Shown: positions 1-5,183, counted from the first letter of the stretch. The stretch is DNA of 5,183 bases from Chloroflexota bacterium (GCA_005881995.1 VBHV01000074.1:5512-10694), one strand, 5' to 3'. Numbers and translations: made by a program. Notes: generated by a model not told the origin, from the sequence alone.

Positions 1-48
1 ACGGTGAACAAAGGCAAGCTGAGGGGCTACCAGATGGTGAGCGGTTAG
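1..48 (+). CDS. Possible C-terminal end of an upstream gene (partial)
   Basis: Reading from base 1, the first frame stays open for 15 codons and ends at a TAG at 46-48; the visible residues include KGKLRGYQMVSG. Nothing in so short a tail identifies a family. If real, it would lie 38 bases upstream of the isomerase ATG at 87, which would fit an operon. A competing reading is that this stretch is simply intergenic. The third frame is also open from base 3 right into the isomerase gene, so frame openness alone is weak evidence. Confidence 0.2.
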   Translation, partial: TVNKGKLRGYQMVSG

Positions 49-72
49 ATAGCGAGGGCGTAGGGGAACAAC

Positions 73-78
73 AGGAGG
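73..78 (+). promoter_or_regulatory. Ribosome binding site deciding the isomerase start
   Basis: A perfect AGGAGG lies 8 bases before the ATG at 87. A GTG at 78-80 is in the same frame, but its first base is the last base of this site, so it cannot be served by it. This decides for ATG 87 over GTG 78. Confidence 0.75.
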
Positions 79-86
79 TGTACATT

Positions 87-1001
87 ATGGCAAACTTGCG
101 TCTCGTTATCAATGTCTGCTTTGCGGTCAAGCGTTGGCCGGAACCAGAGCAGTGGGTGCGCATCGTGAAGGATGAGTTGGGGCTGGATTGCTGCCAGTTT
201 AGCTTCGACCTGGTTGACCCTTTGCTCGACGAGGGCACGACTATGGCTTACGCTGATGCTGTTCGCGAGCTTGCTGCTGCTCGTAATATCTTCATTCACA
301 GCGCTTTTAGCGGGCTGGCTGCCTATTCGTGGAGCCAGTTATTGCATCCACACCTGTCTATGCGCGAGGCGGCCACACGCTGGTATGAGCGTGCCATCGA
401 CTTCACGGCTCGCCTGGGAGCGAGCGGCATGGGCGGCCACATCGGCGCATTCAGCGTTCAGGATGCTATGAAGCAGGAGCGCAAACAAATTCTTTTGCGT
501 GAGTTGCGGGAACGGCTGACAGGGCTTTCGCACTACGCCGCGCACAAGGGGCTTTCTCACCTGCTGTTCGAGAACATGGCGGTAACACGCGAATGGGGAC
601 ACAGCATCGAGGAAGCGCAGTGGCTCAGCGACCTGGATACGCGCGGCGGGGTGCCACTGGTACTTTGCCTTGACGTGGGACATCCCTGCGCCCTGCACAC
701 GGGAACCGCCAGCGATGATTATCTCGCCTGGTTTGCAAGCTCCTGGTCGCATCTCCCCATTGTGCATTTGCAACAAAGCGACCGCACAGGCGATCATCAC
801 TGGCCTTTCACACGGGAGTATAACGCGCGAGGGATGATACGAGCGGAGGATGTGCTACGGGCAATTGAACCGTGGCTGACGCGTGGAGATGTGTTTCTCT
901 TTCTTGAGCCGATTCATCCTTTCGAGGCCGATGATAATGTGGTACTGGATGAGTTGCGAGAGAGCGTGGGATACTGGAGGGAGGCTCTGGCTAAAAGGTA
1001 A
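87..1001 (+). CDS. Sugar phosphate isomerase/epimerase, TIM-barrel (AP endonuclease 2-like) family
   Basis: This 304-residue cytosolic protein has the length and look of the xylose isomerase-like TIM-barrel family (COG1082), which interconverts sugars or sugar phosphates using a divalent metal. Visible signposts are an opening strand with NVCFAVKRWPEPEQW (residues 9-23), IHSAF (70-74), GGHIGAF (116-122), LLFENM (159-164), CLDVGH (194-199), IVHLQQSD (225-232) and FLEPIHPFE (272-280). A plausible metal tetrad is Glu162, Asp196, His227 and Glu274. His71, His118 and His199 probably lie near the active site. The start was chosen from the AGGAGG at 73-78. The opening residues recall erythrulose-phosphate epimerases/isomerases of tetritol catabolism, but this is a memory-based guess and the substrate cannot be read from sequence. 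Any operon partners lie upstream, outside the window. Downstream is a gene remnant on the opposite strand. No frameshift or missing core strand is apparent. Confidence 0.85.
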   Translation: MANLRLVINVCFAVKRWPEPEQWVRIVKDELGLDCCQFSFDLVDPLLDEGTTMAYADAVRELAAARNIFIHSAFSGLAAYSWSQLLHPHLSMREAATRWYERAIDFTARLGASGMGGHIGAFSVQDAMKQERKQILLRELRERLTGLSHYAAHKGLSHLLFENMAVTREWGHSIEEAQWLSDLDTRGGVPLVLCLDVGHPCALHTGTASDDYLAWFASSWSHLPIVHLQQSDRTGDHHWPFTREYNARGMIRAEDVLRAIEPWLTRGDVFLFLEPIHPFEADDNVVLDELRESVGYWREALAKR

Positions 1002-1007
1002 TGTGGT

Positions 1008-1227
1008 GTGTGTCCATCTGTTCCAACACCTTCATCTTGCCCATCAGCAGTTTCGCCAACTCGTAGCCCAATTCACGCTTTTGCGCGGCGAGGGCGGCCG
1101 GAGAGCTTGCCTATATGCATACGGCGGTCAGGCCAATCGATTCGGGGGTCATGATCTCGTAGGTGCGTGCGTCTTTGAGGACGCCGTCCTGGTGGATGCC
1201 GCCAGTGTGGGCGAAGGCATTGGCACT
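1008..1227 (-). pseudogene. leuA: Decayed 2-isopropylmalate synthase (leuA) fragment
   Basis: Reading the minus strand, residues typical of the LeuA catalytic/linker region appear: [19 protein letters not shown], then [13 protein letters not shown], in one frame (about 1227 down to 1113). A stop follows at about 1111-1113. The homology resumes in a shifted frame as IGKLSGR (about 1115-1090) and shifts again to AALAAQKRELGYELAKLL (to about 1038). The last part, to about 1008, reads MGKMKVLEQMD and does not resemble LeuA that I recognise. In an intact LeuA (roughly 500 or more residues) these blocks are collinear in one frame: [21 protein letters not shown] and GKHSGR. Here there are at least two frameshifts, and neither the N-terminal TIM barrel nor the regulatory C-terminus is present. 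It is best read as a non-functional relic; 2-isopropylmalate synthase normally commits 2-oxoisovalerate to leucine synthesis. Fragment boundaries are approximate. Confidence 0.7.
1191..1224 (+). repeat. Direct repeat copy A, leuA-derived (pairs with 1262-1295)
   Basis: This 34-base segment starts GGTGGATGCCGCC and ends TTGGC. It matches 1262-1295 at 29 of 34 positions by my count, in the same orientation and without gaps. It encodes the minus-strand [11 protein letters not shown] block of the leuA relic. Confidence 0.6.
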
Positions 1228-1256
1228 TGAACAAACTTGCTGCATCTCGTCTCCTA

Positions 1257-1322
1257 CATGAGGTGGATGCCGCCGCCGTGCGCGAAGGCGTTGGCGCCGA
1301 CCGATGCCCAATCTTTACGCAC
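1257..1322 (-). pseudogene. Second short leuA-like fragment
   Basis: On the minus strand this stretch reads [20 protein letters not shown] and then leaves the LeuA pattern and meets a stop at 1254-1256. The [13 protein letters not shown] core is the same LeuA block that begins the neighbouring fragment, so one conserved segment occurs twice about 70 bases apart. It may be a relic of a second leuA-like paralogue or of a local duplication during decay. It is too short to be a gene. Confidence 0.5.
1262..1295 (+). repeat. Direct repeat copy B, leuA-derived (pairs with 1191-1224)
   Basis: This is the second copy of the 34-base repeat. It encodes [11 protein letters not shown] on the minus strand. 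Most of the five differences cluster in the codons for the Thr/Gly after the histidine, so the two copies have diverged while the motif is still recognisable. Confidence 0.6.
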
Positions 1323-1376
1323 GGGTACACTACAAGGACATCTTTCTTGTTGTGAGTTCTCTGCTTTTTTATCGTA

Positions 1377-1406
1377 TTGACTTATCAATTGACGTTTTGG
1401 TATATT
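1377..1406 (+). promoter_or_regulatory. Candidate sigma-70-type promoter for the three-gene operon
   Basis: TTGACT at 1377-1382 and TATATT at 1401-1406 are separated by 18 bases, close to the housekeeping consensus. They lie about 70 bases before the GTG start at 1477. The surrounding 1361-1460 is only 23% G/C by count, a sharp drop from the genes on both sides. A second TTGACG at 1389-1394 has no well-spaced -10 partner. In so AT-rich a stretch chance matches are common, so the exact boxes are uncertain. The leader as the operon's promoter region is more secure than the boxes. Confidence 0.5.
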
Positions 1407-1414
1407 TATAAAGG

Positions 1415-1437
1415 TATTTTTACTTAATATTTTTACT
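1415..1437 (+). repeat. 10-bp direct repeat in the operon leader (possible operator)
   Basis: TATTTTTACT occurs at 1415-1424 and again at 1428-1437, 13 bases apart start to start. It sits just downstream of the candidate -10, where a bound repressor could block initiation. The repeats are perfect but AT-rich, so chance cannot be excluded. Confidence 0.35.
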
Positions 1438-1464
1438 ATAAAGAATTGCTTGTTAAGCTTAAAG

Positions 1465-1472
1465 AGGGGGTG
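1465..1472 (+). promoter_or_regulatory. Ribosome binding site for the GTG-started first operon gene
   Basis: AGGGGGTG lies 4-6 bases before the GTG at 1477 and resembles the anti-SD complement GGAGGTGA with one changed base. It supports GTG 1477 as the start. No ATG occurs in this frame until methionine 67, inside the hydrophobic stretch. Confidence 0.6.
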
Positions 1473-1476
1473 AGTA

Positions 1477-2034
1477 GTGGATTCTGTCCCGAATATAGCT
1501 GTAGAAATAGCGCGACAAGTCGCACCAGACGAAATTTTCGAGGCTCCGCTTATAGCCGAAAATTTCGTTAAGGGAGGCAAAAGCAGAAAAGAGCTTTTGC
1601 AGCAAACTAGAGCAGGAGAACTTGGAGGCTTTGGTATCGGTGAAGCGGCTATCCTACCCTGGATATTTCACGCGATGGCCGCGGCCGCCCCATTCCTTGC
1701 AGGCTTCCTAGCGTCCAGGACCCTGGATAATTCCAGCATCATCATCAGAGAAATCCATTCCGCGCTCAATGCCCGCAAGTCCACGCCCCAGAATCAGGGA
1801 CAGTCGAGCCAGCAACAAGAGCAGCAGGGTGCGCTTTCATCATCTCCACAGAATCAGCTTTATGCTGTACCGAAACAGTTGCAGCAGTGTGTAGGCATGA
1901 TGACAAAGGCGCTACAAAAGGCGGGCTTATCGCCGGAGGAGAGCGAGAGAGTTGCATATAAGGTAATCCTGGTGCTTTGGGAAGATGCTCCCGGTGCTTT
2001 AGTGTTTCTACACAAGATCACGGAGAAGAAATAA
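1477..2034 (+). CDS. Hypothetical protein with hydrophobic centre, first gene of protease/TIR-NACHT operon
   Basis: I do not recognise this 185-residue protein. Three parts are visible. Residues 1-50 are mixed and charged, with DEIFEAPLIAENFVKGG (19-34) and a probable short helix around SRKELLQQ. Residues 50-80 are a Gly/Ala-rich hydrophobic stretch (GGFGIGEAAILPW, then AMAAAAPFLAGFLA) that could be a membrane helix or a membrane-inserting segment. Residues 101-128 are a Gln/Ser-rich linker. Residues 129-185 look helical (QLQQCVGMMTKALQKAG, then SPEESERVAYKVILVLWED), possibly a small protein-interaction domain. There is no clear signal peptide. The start is GTG with the site at 1465-1472. Its stop codon shares its last base with the ATG of the M48 peptidase, so the two are probably translationally coupled and act together. 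It could be a partner, a substrate or an effector of that protease. The early codons contain two adjacent inverted repeats (see findings). Confidence 0.75.
   Translation: MDSVPNIAVEIARQVAPDEIFEAPLIAENFVKGGKSRKELLQQTRAGELGGFGIGEAAILPWIFHAMAAAAPFLAGFLASRTLDNSSIIIREIHSALNARKSTPQNQGQSSQQQEQQGALSSSPQNQLYAVPKQLQQCVGMMTKALQKAGLSPEESERVAYKVILVLWEDAPGALVFLHKITEKK
1528..1569 (+). repeat. Inverted repeat / RNA hairpin in early codons, 12-13 bp stem
   Basis: CGAAATTTTCG at 1530-1540 is the exact reverse complement of CGAAAATTTCG at 1557-1567. The pairing extends by A1529-T1568 and a G-U at 1528/1569, with a 16-base loop. It lies about 50 bases inside the first operon gene (codons about 18-31), where a hairpin in the message could affect early translation. 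Confidence 0.5.
1577..1600 (+). repeat. Inverted repeat / RNA hairpin, 8-bp perfect stem
   Basis: GCAAAAGC at 1577-1584 is matched by GCTTTTGC at 1593-1600 around the 8-base loop AGAAAAGA. It follows the preceding hairpin after only 7 bases, giving two stem-loops in tandem within the coding sequence. There is no U-tract after it, so it is not an intrinsic terminator. Confidence 0.5.
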
Positions 2035-4232
2035 TGGCAACTTCATTCACTCATGCCAAGCCAAGCGAGCAGAGAAGTAGTGTGTTGCCTCCCTGGCTCT
2101 GGTTCTGGCTCGCCGTTTATATCATAGGGGTTTCATCGGTATTTGATCGCGTAAAGGTGAATCTACTCATTCTCTTTACTGGCAATGATGGCATAAACTC
2201 TTCTATAAGGTATAGTGCATTTGAAAGAGTACCAGGCGTAGTAGAAATATTGCTTGATTTCGCTCTATTTACCGGTGTACTCACAGTGTTTCTTCCCTGG
2301 ATTAGAACTGTTTTCCTGCAGAGAAAATATGGACTCACTGAACCGCAGTTCTTACCACCCGGAACGCCACAACAAACCTTGCAGACCCTGAGCGGAGTAA
2401 GCGGATTTGTAAGGGAGCATGCACCTGGACTTATTCTTACATATAACGCTGGTGGGAAAATCCTATCGGATAAAGCCTTTGTATACCCTATCGGCTATCG
2501 CAAAGCGGGCCTGGCTCTATCTGGTAGGCTGTTAGCCCTCTGGAACAGAGATCAGCAGGCCGCCGAAGCGATTCTATTGCATGAAATAGAACACTTCCGC
2601 CATGGCGACATGCTTGTGATAGGAGCGGGGAGTTTACTTGAGACAATTATCAGGCGTTGGTTTCTGCTGACGGCGGTCTTCGTTATTATTCCTCTGGTTA
2701 TATCTCTCCTGATCGAACATATAACGTCCTTTCAGGAGGAAATGGGTATAGCGGCAGATCTACCAACGATTATCTCTTTTCATGTCCGGCAAGTTTTTAC
2801 CATGGATATACCTTTTATTGTCCTGATCCTTTCCCAATCGTTTTTCTGGGCGGCGTCACTCTTCACCATAGTAGTTATGGCGATCTGGTGTACGGAGATC
2901 AATGCTGACCGTTTCGTCGTGGACACAACTCAGTCAACACAGGCGCTGGAAAAGGCGACTGACCAGCATGCTGCCCCTACATCCTGGCGGCGCTGGCTGC
3001 TGTCAGGAGTATATCATCCACCCATAGCGCTCCGCCGGTGGCTGGTTCTACGATCAGAGGGGACGAAAGGCTTAACTCTCCTGCTGCTCCTTTTTCCAGC
3101 AGCGTGGTTTATTCGCCTGTTCTTCTTGTCCGGGTGGGCGCTATCTCAATACCTGGTTTTCCTTTATACAGGAACAAGTGCAGGCTATATTGTGGACGAG
3201 TTGGGCATCGATGCAGAGTACTTCCTTGAAGCGCTTGTACCGGTGTGGATCGCTATGGCTGTGTTGATAGTACTCTGGCCTATGCTGAGGCGCTACTGGG
3301 AGAGCATTTTTGCTCATGCAGCAGGGCGGCGGGCCAACGCAAACTATCCCGCATATCTCTCATCAACGGGCTTTGTCATCTTCGTCTGTATGATTGGCCT
3401 GATTCTCTCCTTGCTTCCAGCCCCCACAGAGCCTGCTGGCGCCACGCCGATTATTCCTTACAGCAGATCCAGCGGCCCCTCTGGCCACTTTCAGGTCGGC
3501 GAAACAGCAACAATTAGCAACGCGTGGATCATCGCCGTCCACGATGCGCAGGTAAAGCCTGATAATGGTTTATTTCCAGCATCGTCTGGACATGCATTTT
3601 TAGCCATAGATGTTTCATTGAAGAATATCTCTACGCAGACGAGCAATCTTGCCAGTGACTTCCAGTTTACCTTGCAGGACTTGCATGGTGTCAGGTATGA
3701 TGAGACGTATATCGCCGCTACTCCACCTCCGGCAGTGGCGCAGGATACACTTTCCTTTGAGGTTGACTGGAAAAACCCTGATCCCTCTAAAGTAACGATC
3801 TGGGATATCAAGGTAAACCCTGCTGTGGCTCCTACCGGAACCCCCGTTACTACGCCAACCCTGGCACCAACACCTTCTGCCAGTACCTCTACAACTGTCT
3901 ATCCAACCTTGCAGCAAGCGTACCAGGGGACACTGGTCAATACGACAGACAACAGCAACACGAGCGCTACCGCTACGCTCTCTTCCATAGTACAAGTTAA
4001 TGGAGACATCAGCGGGAATATGACGATCCAACTGCCACTCGCAGGCAGTGGTCCTTTTACGGGAACTGTAAGCAGCAATGGCGCAATTCAATTCACAGTG
4101 ATACCGACTGATAATTCTGGCTATGCTGCGATAGTATTTATGGGTACAATTCACCAAGATGGCAGTATGAGCGGAACATATACGCTTCCAGGGACCAATC
4201 AGGGAGGGACCTGGCAGTTCAAGCCCATCTAA
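2034..4232 (+). CDS. Multi-pass M48-family zinc metallopeptidase with DUF4352-like and C-terminal beta domains
   Basis: This 732-residue integral membrane peptidase shows the M48 (HtpX/Ste24-like) signature. HEIEH (183-187) supplies two zinc histidines and the catalytic Glu184. TEINADRF (287-294) supplies the third ligand, Glu288. YHPPIALRRWLVL (327-339) matches the HPP...R...L motif that follows in this family. Likely membrane segments are about 21-38, 69-90, 208-229, 258-285, 346-375, 399-418 and 444-463. By the positive-inside rule (QRK, RR, RRY, GRR) the catalytic loops at 91-207 and 286-345 face the cytosol and the tail from 464 faces outward. The tail holds a DUF4352-like beta sandwich (about 485-597), a Thr/Pro linker (600-625) and a beta-rich repeat-like domain (625-732) with GSGPFTGTVSSNGAIQFTV. 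It has no cysteine. ATG 2034 was chosen over an in-frame TTG at 1977 because GGAG (2022-2025) lies 8 bases before it and TAATG couples it to the preceding gene. It is far longer than HtpX (about 290 residues) because of the tail and extra helices. The zinc residues look intact, so it is probably active; its substrate is unknown. Confidence 0.88.
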   Translation: MATSFTHAKPSEQRSSVLPPWLWFWLAVYIIGVSSVFDRVKVNLLILFTGNDGINSSIRYSAFERVPGVVEILLDFALFTGVLTVFLPWIRTVFLQRKYGLTEPQFLPPGTPQQTLQTLSGVSGFVREHAPGLILTYNAGGKILSDKAFVYPIGYRKAGLALSGRLLALWNRDQQAAEAILLHEIEHFRHGDMLVIGAGSLLETIIRRWFLLTAVFVIIPLVISLLIEHITSFQEEMGIAADLPTIISFHVRQVFTMDIPFIVLILSQSFFWAASLFTIVVMAIWCTEINADRFVVDTTQSTQALEKATDQHAAPTSWRRWLLSGVYHPPIALRRWLVLRSEGTKGLTLLLLLFPAAWFIRLFFLSGWALSQYLVFLYTGTSAGYIVDELGIDAEYFLEALVPVWIAMAVLIVLWPMLRRYWESIFAHAAGRRANANYPAYLSSTGFVIFVCMIGLILSLLPAPTEPAGATPIIPYSRSSGPSGHFQVGETATISNAWIIAVHDAQVKPDNGLFPASSGHAFLAIDVSLKNISTQTSNLASDFQFTLQDLHGVRYDETYIAATPPPAVAQDTLSFEVDWKNPDPSKVTIWDIKVNPAVAPTGTPVTTPTLAPTPSASTSTTVYPTLQQAYQGTLVNTTDNSNTSATATLSSIVQVNGDISGNMTIQLPLAGSGPFTGTVSSNGAIQFTVIPTDNSGYAAIVFMGTIHQDGSMSGTYTLPGTNQGGTWQFKPI

Positions 4233-4246
4233 GCATCGACAGATGC

Positions 4247-4251
4247 AGGAG
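4247..4251 (+). promoter_or_regulatory. Ribosome binding site for the TIR-NACHT gene
   Basis: AGGAG is followed after only 4 bases (TACG) by the ATG at 4256, a shorter gap than for the other genes here. It lies in the 23-base gap after the M48 gene. A competing ATG at 4243 is in another frame and upstream of the site. Confidence 0.6.
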
Positions 4252-4255
4252 TACG

Positions 4256-5183
4256 ATGAGAACACAACAGAATATCTCATCCCCAAGAACAGTTTTCTAC
4301 GTGGCAACCAGTGCAGACGACTTATGGGTCGCTGAACTAGAAAAACACCTGCGCATTTTAAAACATCAGCAACTGATTACAAACTGGTCAGGGAGCAAGA
4401 TCACACCTGGCATGAAGAAGCTGGGCTCTCTCGAACACGCTCTTAACCAGGCTTCGGTGATCCTGTTACTCATCAGTCCCGACTTTCTGGCTTCGGATGT
4501 ATGTAACGTTGTTATGCGGCAAGCTCTCAAGCTCTCCTTAAACGATACAGGGACCGTCGTACCCATCTTACTACGTCCTGTCGTATTAGAGAACGTTCCT
4601 TTTGCCCACCTGCAATACCTCCCTCGTAACGGAAGATTTATAACCAGTTGGACAAACCGCGATGAAGCTTTTGTCGAAATCATAGAAGCTCTCATGGCGT
4701 TATTCGATCAAACTTCCCCACCTAAGCTACAGACCACTCTTTCAACAAGTTCAGGTCGCTTCATAGACATCCGGGATGAAGTGAATCGCGAACGTATGCT
4801 CAAGCGCATGCACGCAATTTGGATCGAAGATGTATTGGATGGGCAGTGGCTGCACAACGCAGTGTTGATGAATCCCGACTTTCATGAACATCCCGGCGCC
4901 ATTGATGATCCCTGGCAGTCAGTCATGCAGGAGAAAATGCGCCCTGAACGTCCACTTCCACCTGGCACGCGCATCACCGATGTATATGATAAGGCTGACG
5001 GAGCACTCCTTATCCTGGGAGAACCGGGCGCAGGCAAAACAACACTACTGCTGGAATTGACACGCGAACTGATAAAAACTGCGCAGCGGAGTGAACTCCA
5101 TCCTCTCCCAGTATTCTTTAACTTCGCTTCCTGGGAAAAGAAGCGGCTCGCCCTCGGTGAATGGCTGGTCGAGGAATTGCAGA
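4256..5183 (+). CDS. TIR-NACHT (STAND / NLR-like) NTPase, N-terminal part, runs off the window
   Basis: The frame is open from ATG 4256 to the right edge, giving 309 residues with no stop. Residues 12-150 form a TIR domain: strand A as TVFYVATSADD (12-22), W44, a BB-loop-like KITPG (48-52), SVILLLISPDFLASDVC (67-83) and TVVPILLRP (100-108), then TSWTNRDEAF (130-139). Residues 151-175 are a Ser/Thr-rich spacer. Residues 176-245 are the helical linker seen before NACHT modules in Ktedonobacteria-type proteins (RERMLKRMHAIWIEDVLDG, then PLPPGTRITDVYD). GEPGAGKTT (255-263) is the Walker A P-loop with Lys261, followed by LPVFFNFASW (284-293), a NACHT strand. Walker B and any C-terminal repeat sensor lie beyond the edge. 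NACHT STAND proteins oligomerise on sensing a trigger and activate an effector; many bacterial ones act in anti-phage defence. The canonical TIR motif has WCxxE, but here it reads VCNVV, so the catalytic Glu is apparently Val86. It is 23 bases downstream of the M48 peptidase gene and probably cotranscribed with it. Confidence 0.88.
   Translation, partial: MRTQQNISSPRTVFYVATSADDLWVAELEKHLRILKHQQLITNWSGSKITPGMKKLGSLEHALNQASVILLLISPDFLASDVCNVVMRQALKLSLNDTGTVVPILLRPVVLENVPFAHLQYLPRNGRFITSWTNRDEAFVEIIEALMALFDQTSPPKLQTTLSTSSGRFIDIRDEVNRERMLKRMHAIWIEDVLDGQWLHNAVLMNPDFHEHPGAIDDPWQSVMQEKMRPERPLPPGTRITDVYDKADGALLILGEPGAGKTTLLLELTRELIKTAQRSELHPLPVFFNFASWEKKRLALGEWLVEELQ

Larger units (their letters stand above)
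1323..1476. other. AT-rich intergenic leader
   Basis: This stretch holds no reading frame or tRNA-like fold that I can support. It contains the candidate promoter, the TATTTTTACT direct repeat, an 8-base palindrome TTTATAAA (1405-1412) and a 10-base palindrome TTAAGCTTAA (1453-1462). The T-run at 1365-1370 is not preceded by a convincing stem, so I do not call a terminator. The change from GC-rich leuA relic to this leader near 1340 may mark the left edge of the accessory cassette. Confidence 0.5.

Noticed and set aside
78..86. GTG start at 78 for the isomerase
   Set aside because: The GTG overlaps the ribosome site AGGAGG (73-78), which is well spaced for ATG 87.
339..800. Minus-strand open frame of 153 codons
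   Set aside because: It is antisense to the isomerase, which has clear conserved motifs throughout; no recognisable domain on this strand.
883..1230. Plus-strand open frame of 115 codons after the isomerase
   Set aside because: It is out of frame with the isomerase and then runs antisense to the leuA relic; no domain seen.
1341..1372. Possible terminator at the T-run 1365-1370
   Set aside because: No convincing GC-rich stem precedes the T-run on the plus strand.
1453..1462. TTAAGCTTAA palindrome as an operator
   Set aside because: Ten-base AT-rich palindromes are expected by chance in such a leader, and there is no second copy.
1254..1580. Minus-strand open frame of 108 codons covering the leader
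   Set aside because: It joins the short leuA relic to antisense of the first operon gene and crosses the AT-rich promoter region; only the end nearest 1254 has meaning, as a relic.
1977..2033. Upstream in-frame TTG start extending the M48 peptidase by 19 residues
   Set aside because: It would overlap the preceding gene by 58 bases and has no good ribosome site, while ATG 2034 has GGAG at 2022-2025 and a TAATG junction.
3615..4307. Minus-strand open frame of 230 codons opposite the peptidase tail
   Set aside because: Composition is rich in Arg, Ser and Cys as expected for a shadow, and the plus strand encodes recognisable beta domains here.
4366..4695. Minus-strand open frame of 109 codons
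   Set aside because: It is antisense to the TIR domain, whose motifs are clear on the plus strand.
1..5183. CRISPR array, insertion sequence ends, tRNA or rRNA genes
   Set aside because: No regularly spaced repeats, transposase frame with terminal inverted repeats, or RNA-gene signatures were found on either strand.

Overview
The window looks like a chromosomal accessory region of a Chloroflexota bacterium, most likely a Ktedonobacteria relative. That assignment is from memory of protein style, not from a search. It rests on three things: the TIR-NACHT protein with its typical linker before the P-loop, an M48 membrane peptidase carrying a DUF4352-like domain plus a Thr/Pro linker and a small beta domain, and mixed ATG/GTG starts with strong AGGAGG-type ribosome sites.

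Layout. Positions 1-48 may hold the last codons of an upstream gene. Positions 87-1001 encode a TIM-barrel sugar-phosphate isomerase/epimerase-like enzyme with an apparent Glu-Asp-His-Glu metal site. Positions 1002-1476 have no intact gene. The first part (about 1008-1318) is the decayed minus-strand remnant of 2-isopropylmalate synthase (leuA), broken by frameshifts and containing the same short leuA segment twice. The rest (about 1340-1476) is a very AT-rich leader (23 of 100 bases are G/C in 1361-1460) with a candidate sigma-70-type promoter and a 10-bp direct repeat.

Positions 1477 to the right edge form a tightly packed plus-strand operon of three genes. They are (i) an unrecognised 185-residue protein with a hydrophobic Gly/Ala-rich centre and a Gln/Ser-rich linker; (ii) a 732-residue multi-pass M48 zinc peptidase whose catalytic face is predicted to be cytosolic, with a C-terminal beta-rich tail predicted to be outside; and (iii) a TIR-NACHT (STAND/NLR-like) NTPase that starts at 4256 and runs off the window with 309 residues visible. 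The first two genes share one base (TAATG at 2032-2036), and the third starts 23 bases after the second.

The combination of a small membrane-active-looking protein, a membrane protease with an external sensor-like tail, and an NLR-like NTPase suggests a defence or programmed-cell-death cassette. I do not recognise it as a named system. The TIR domain appears to lack the catalytic glutamate: valine 86 stands where the Glu of the WCxxE-type motif should be. TIR may therefore act here as an adaptor or ligand-binding domain rather than an NADase, which would leave the protease or the small protein as the effector. The function of the whole cassette is inference.
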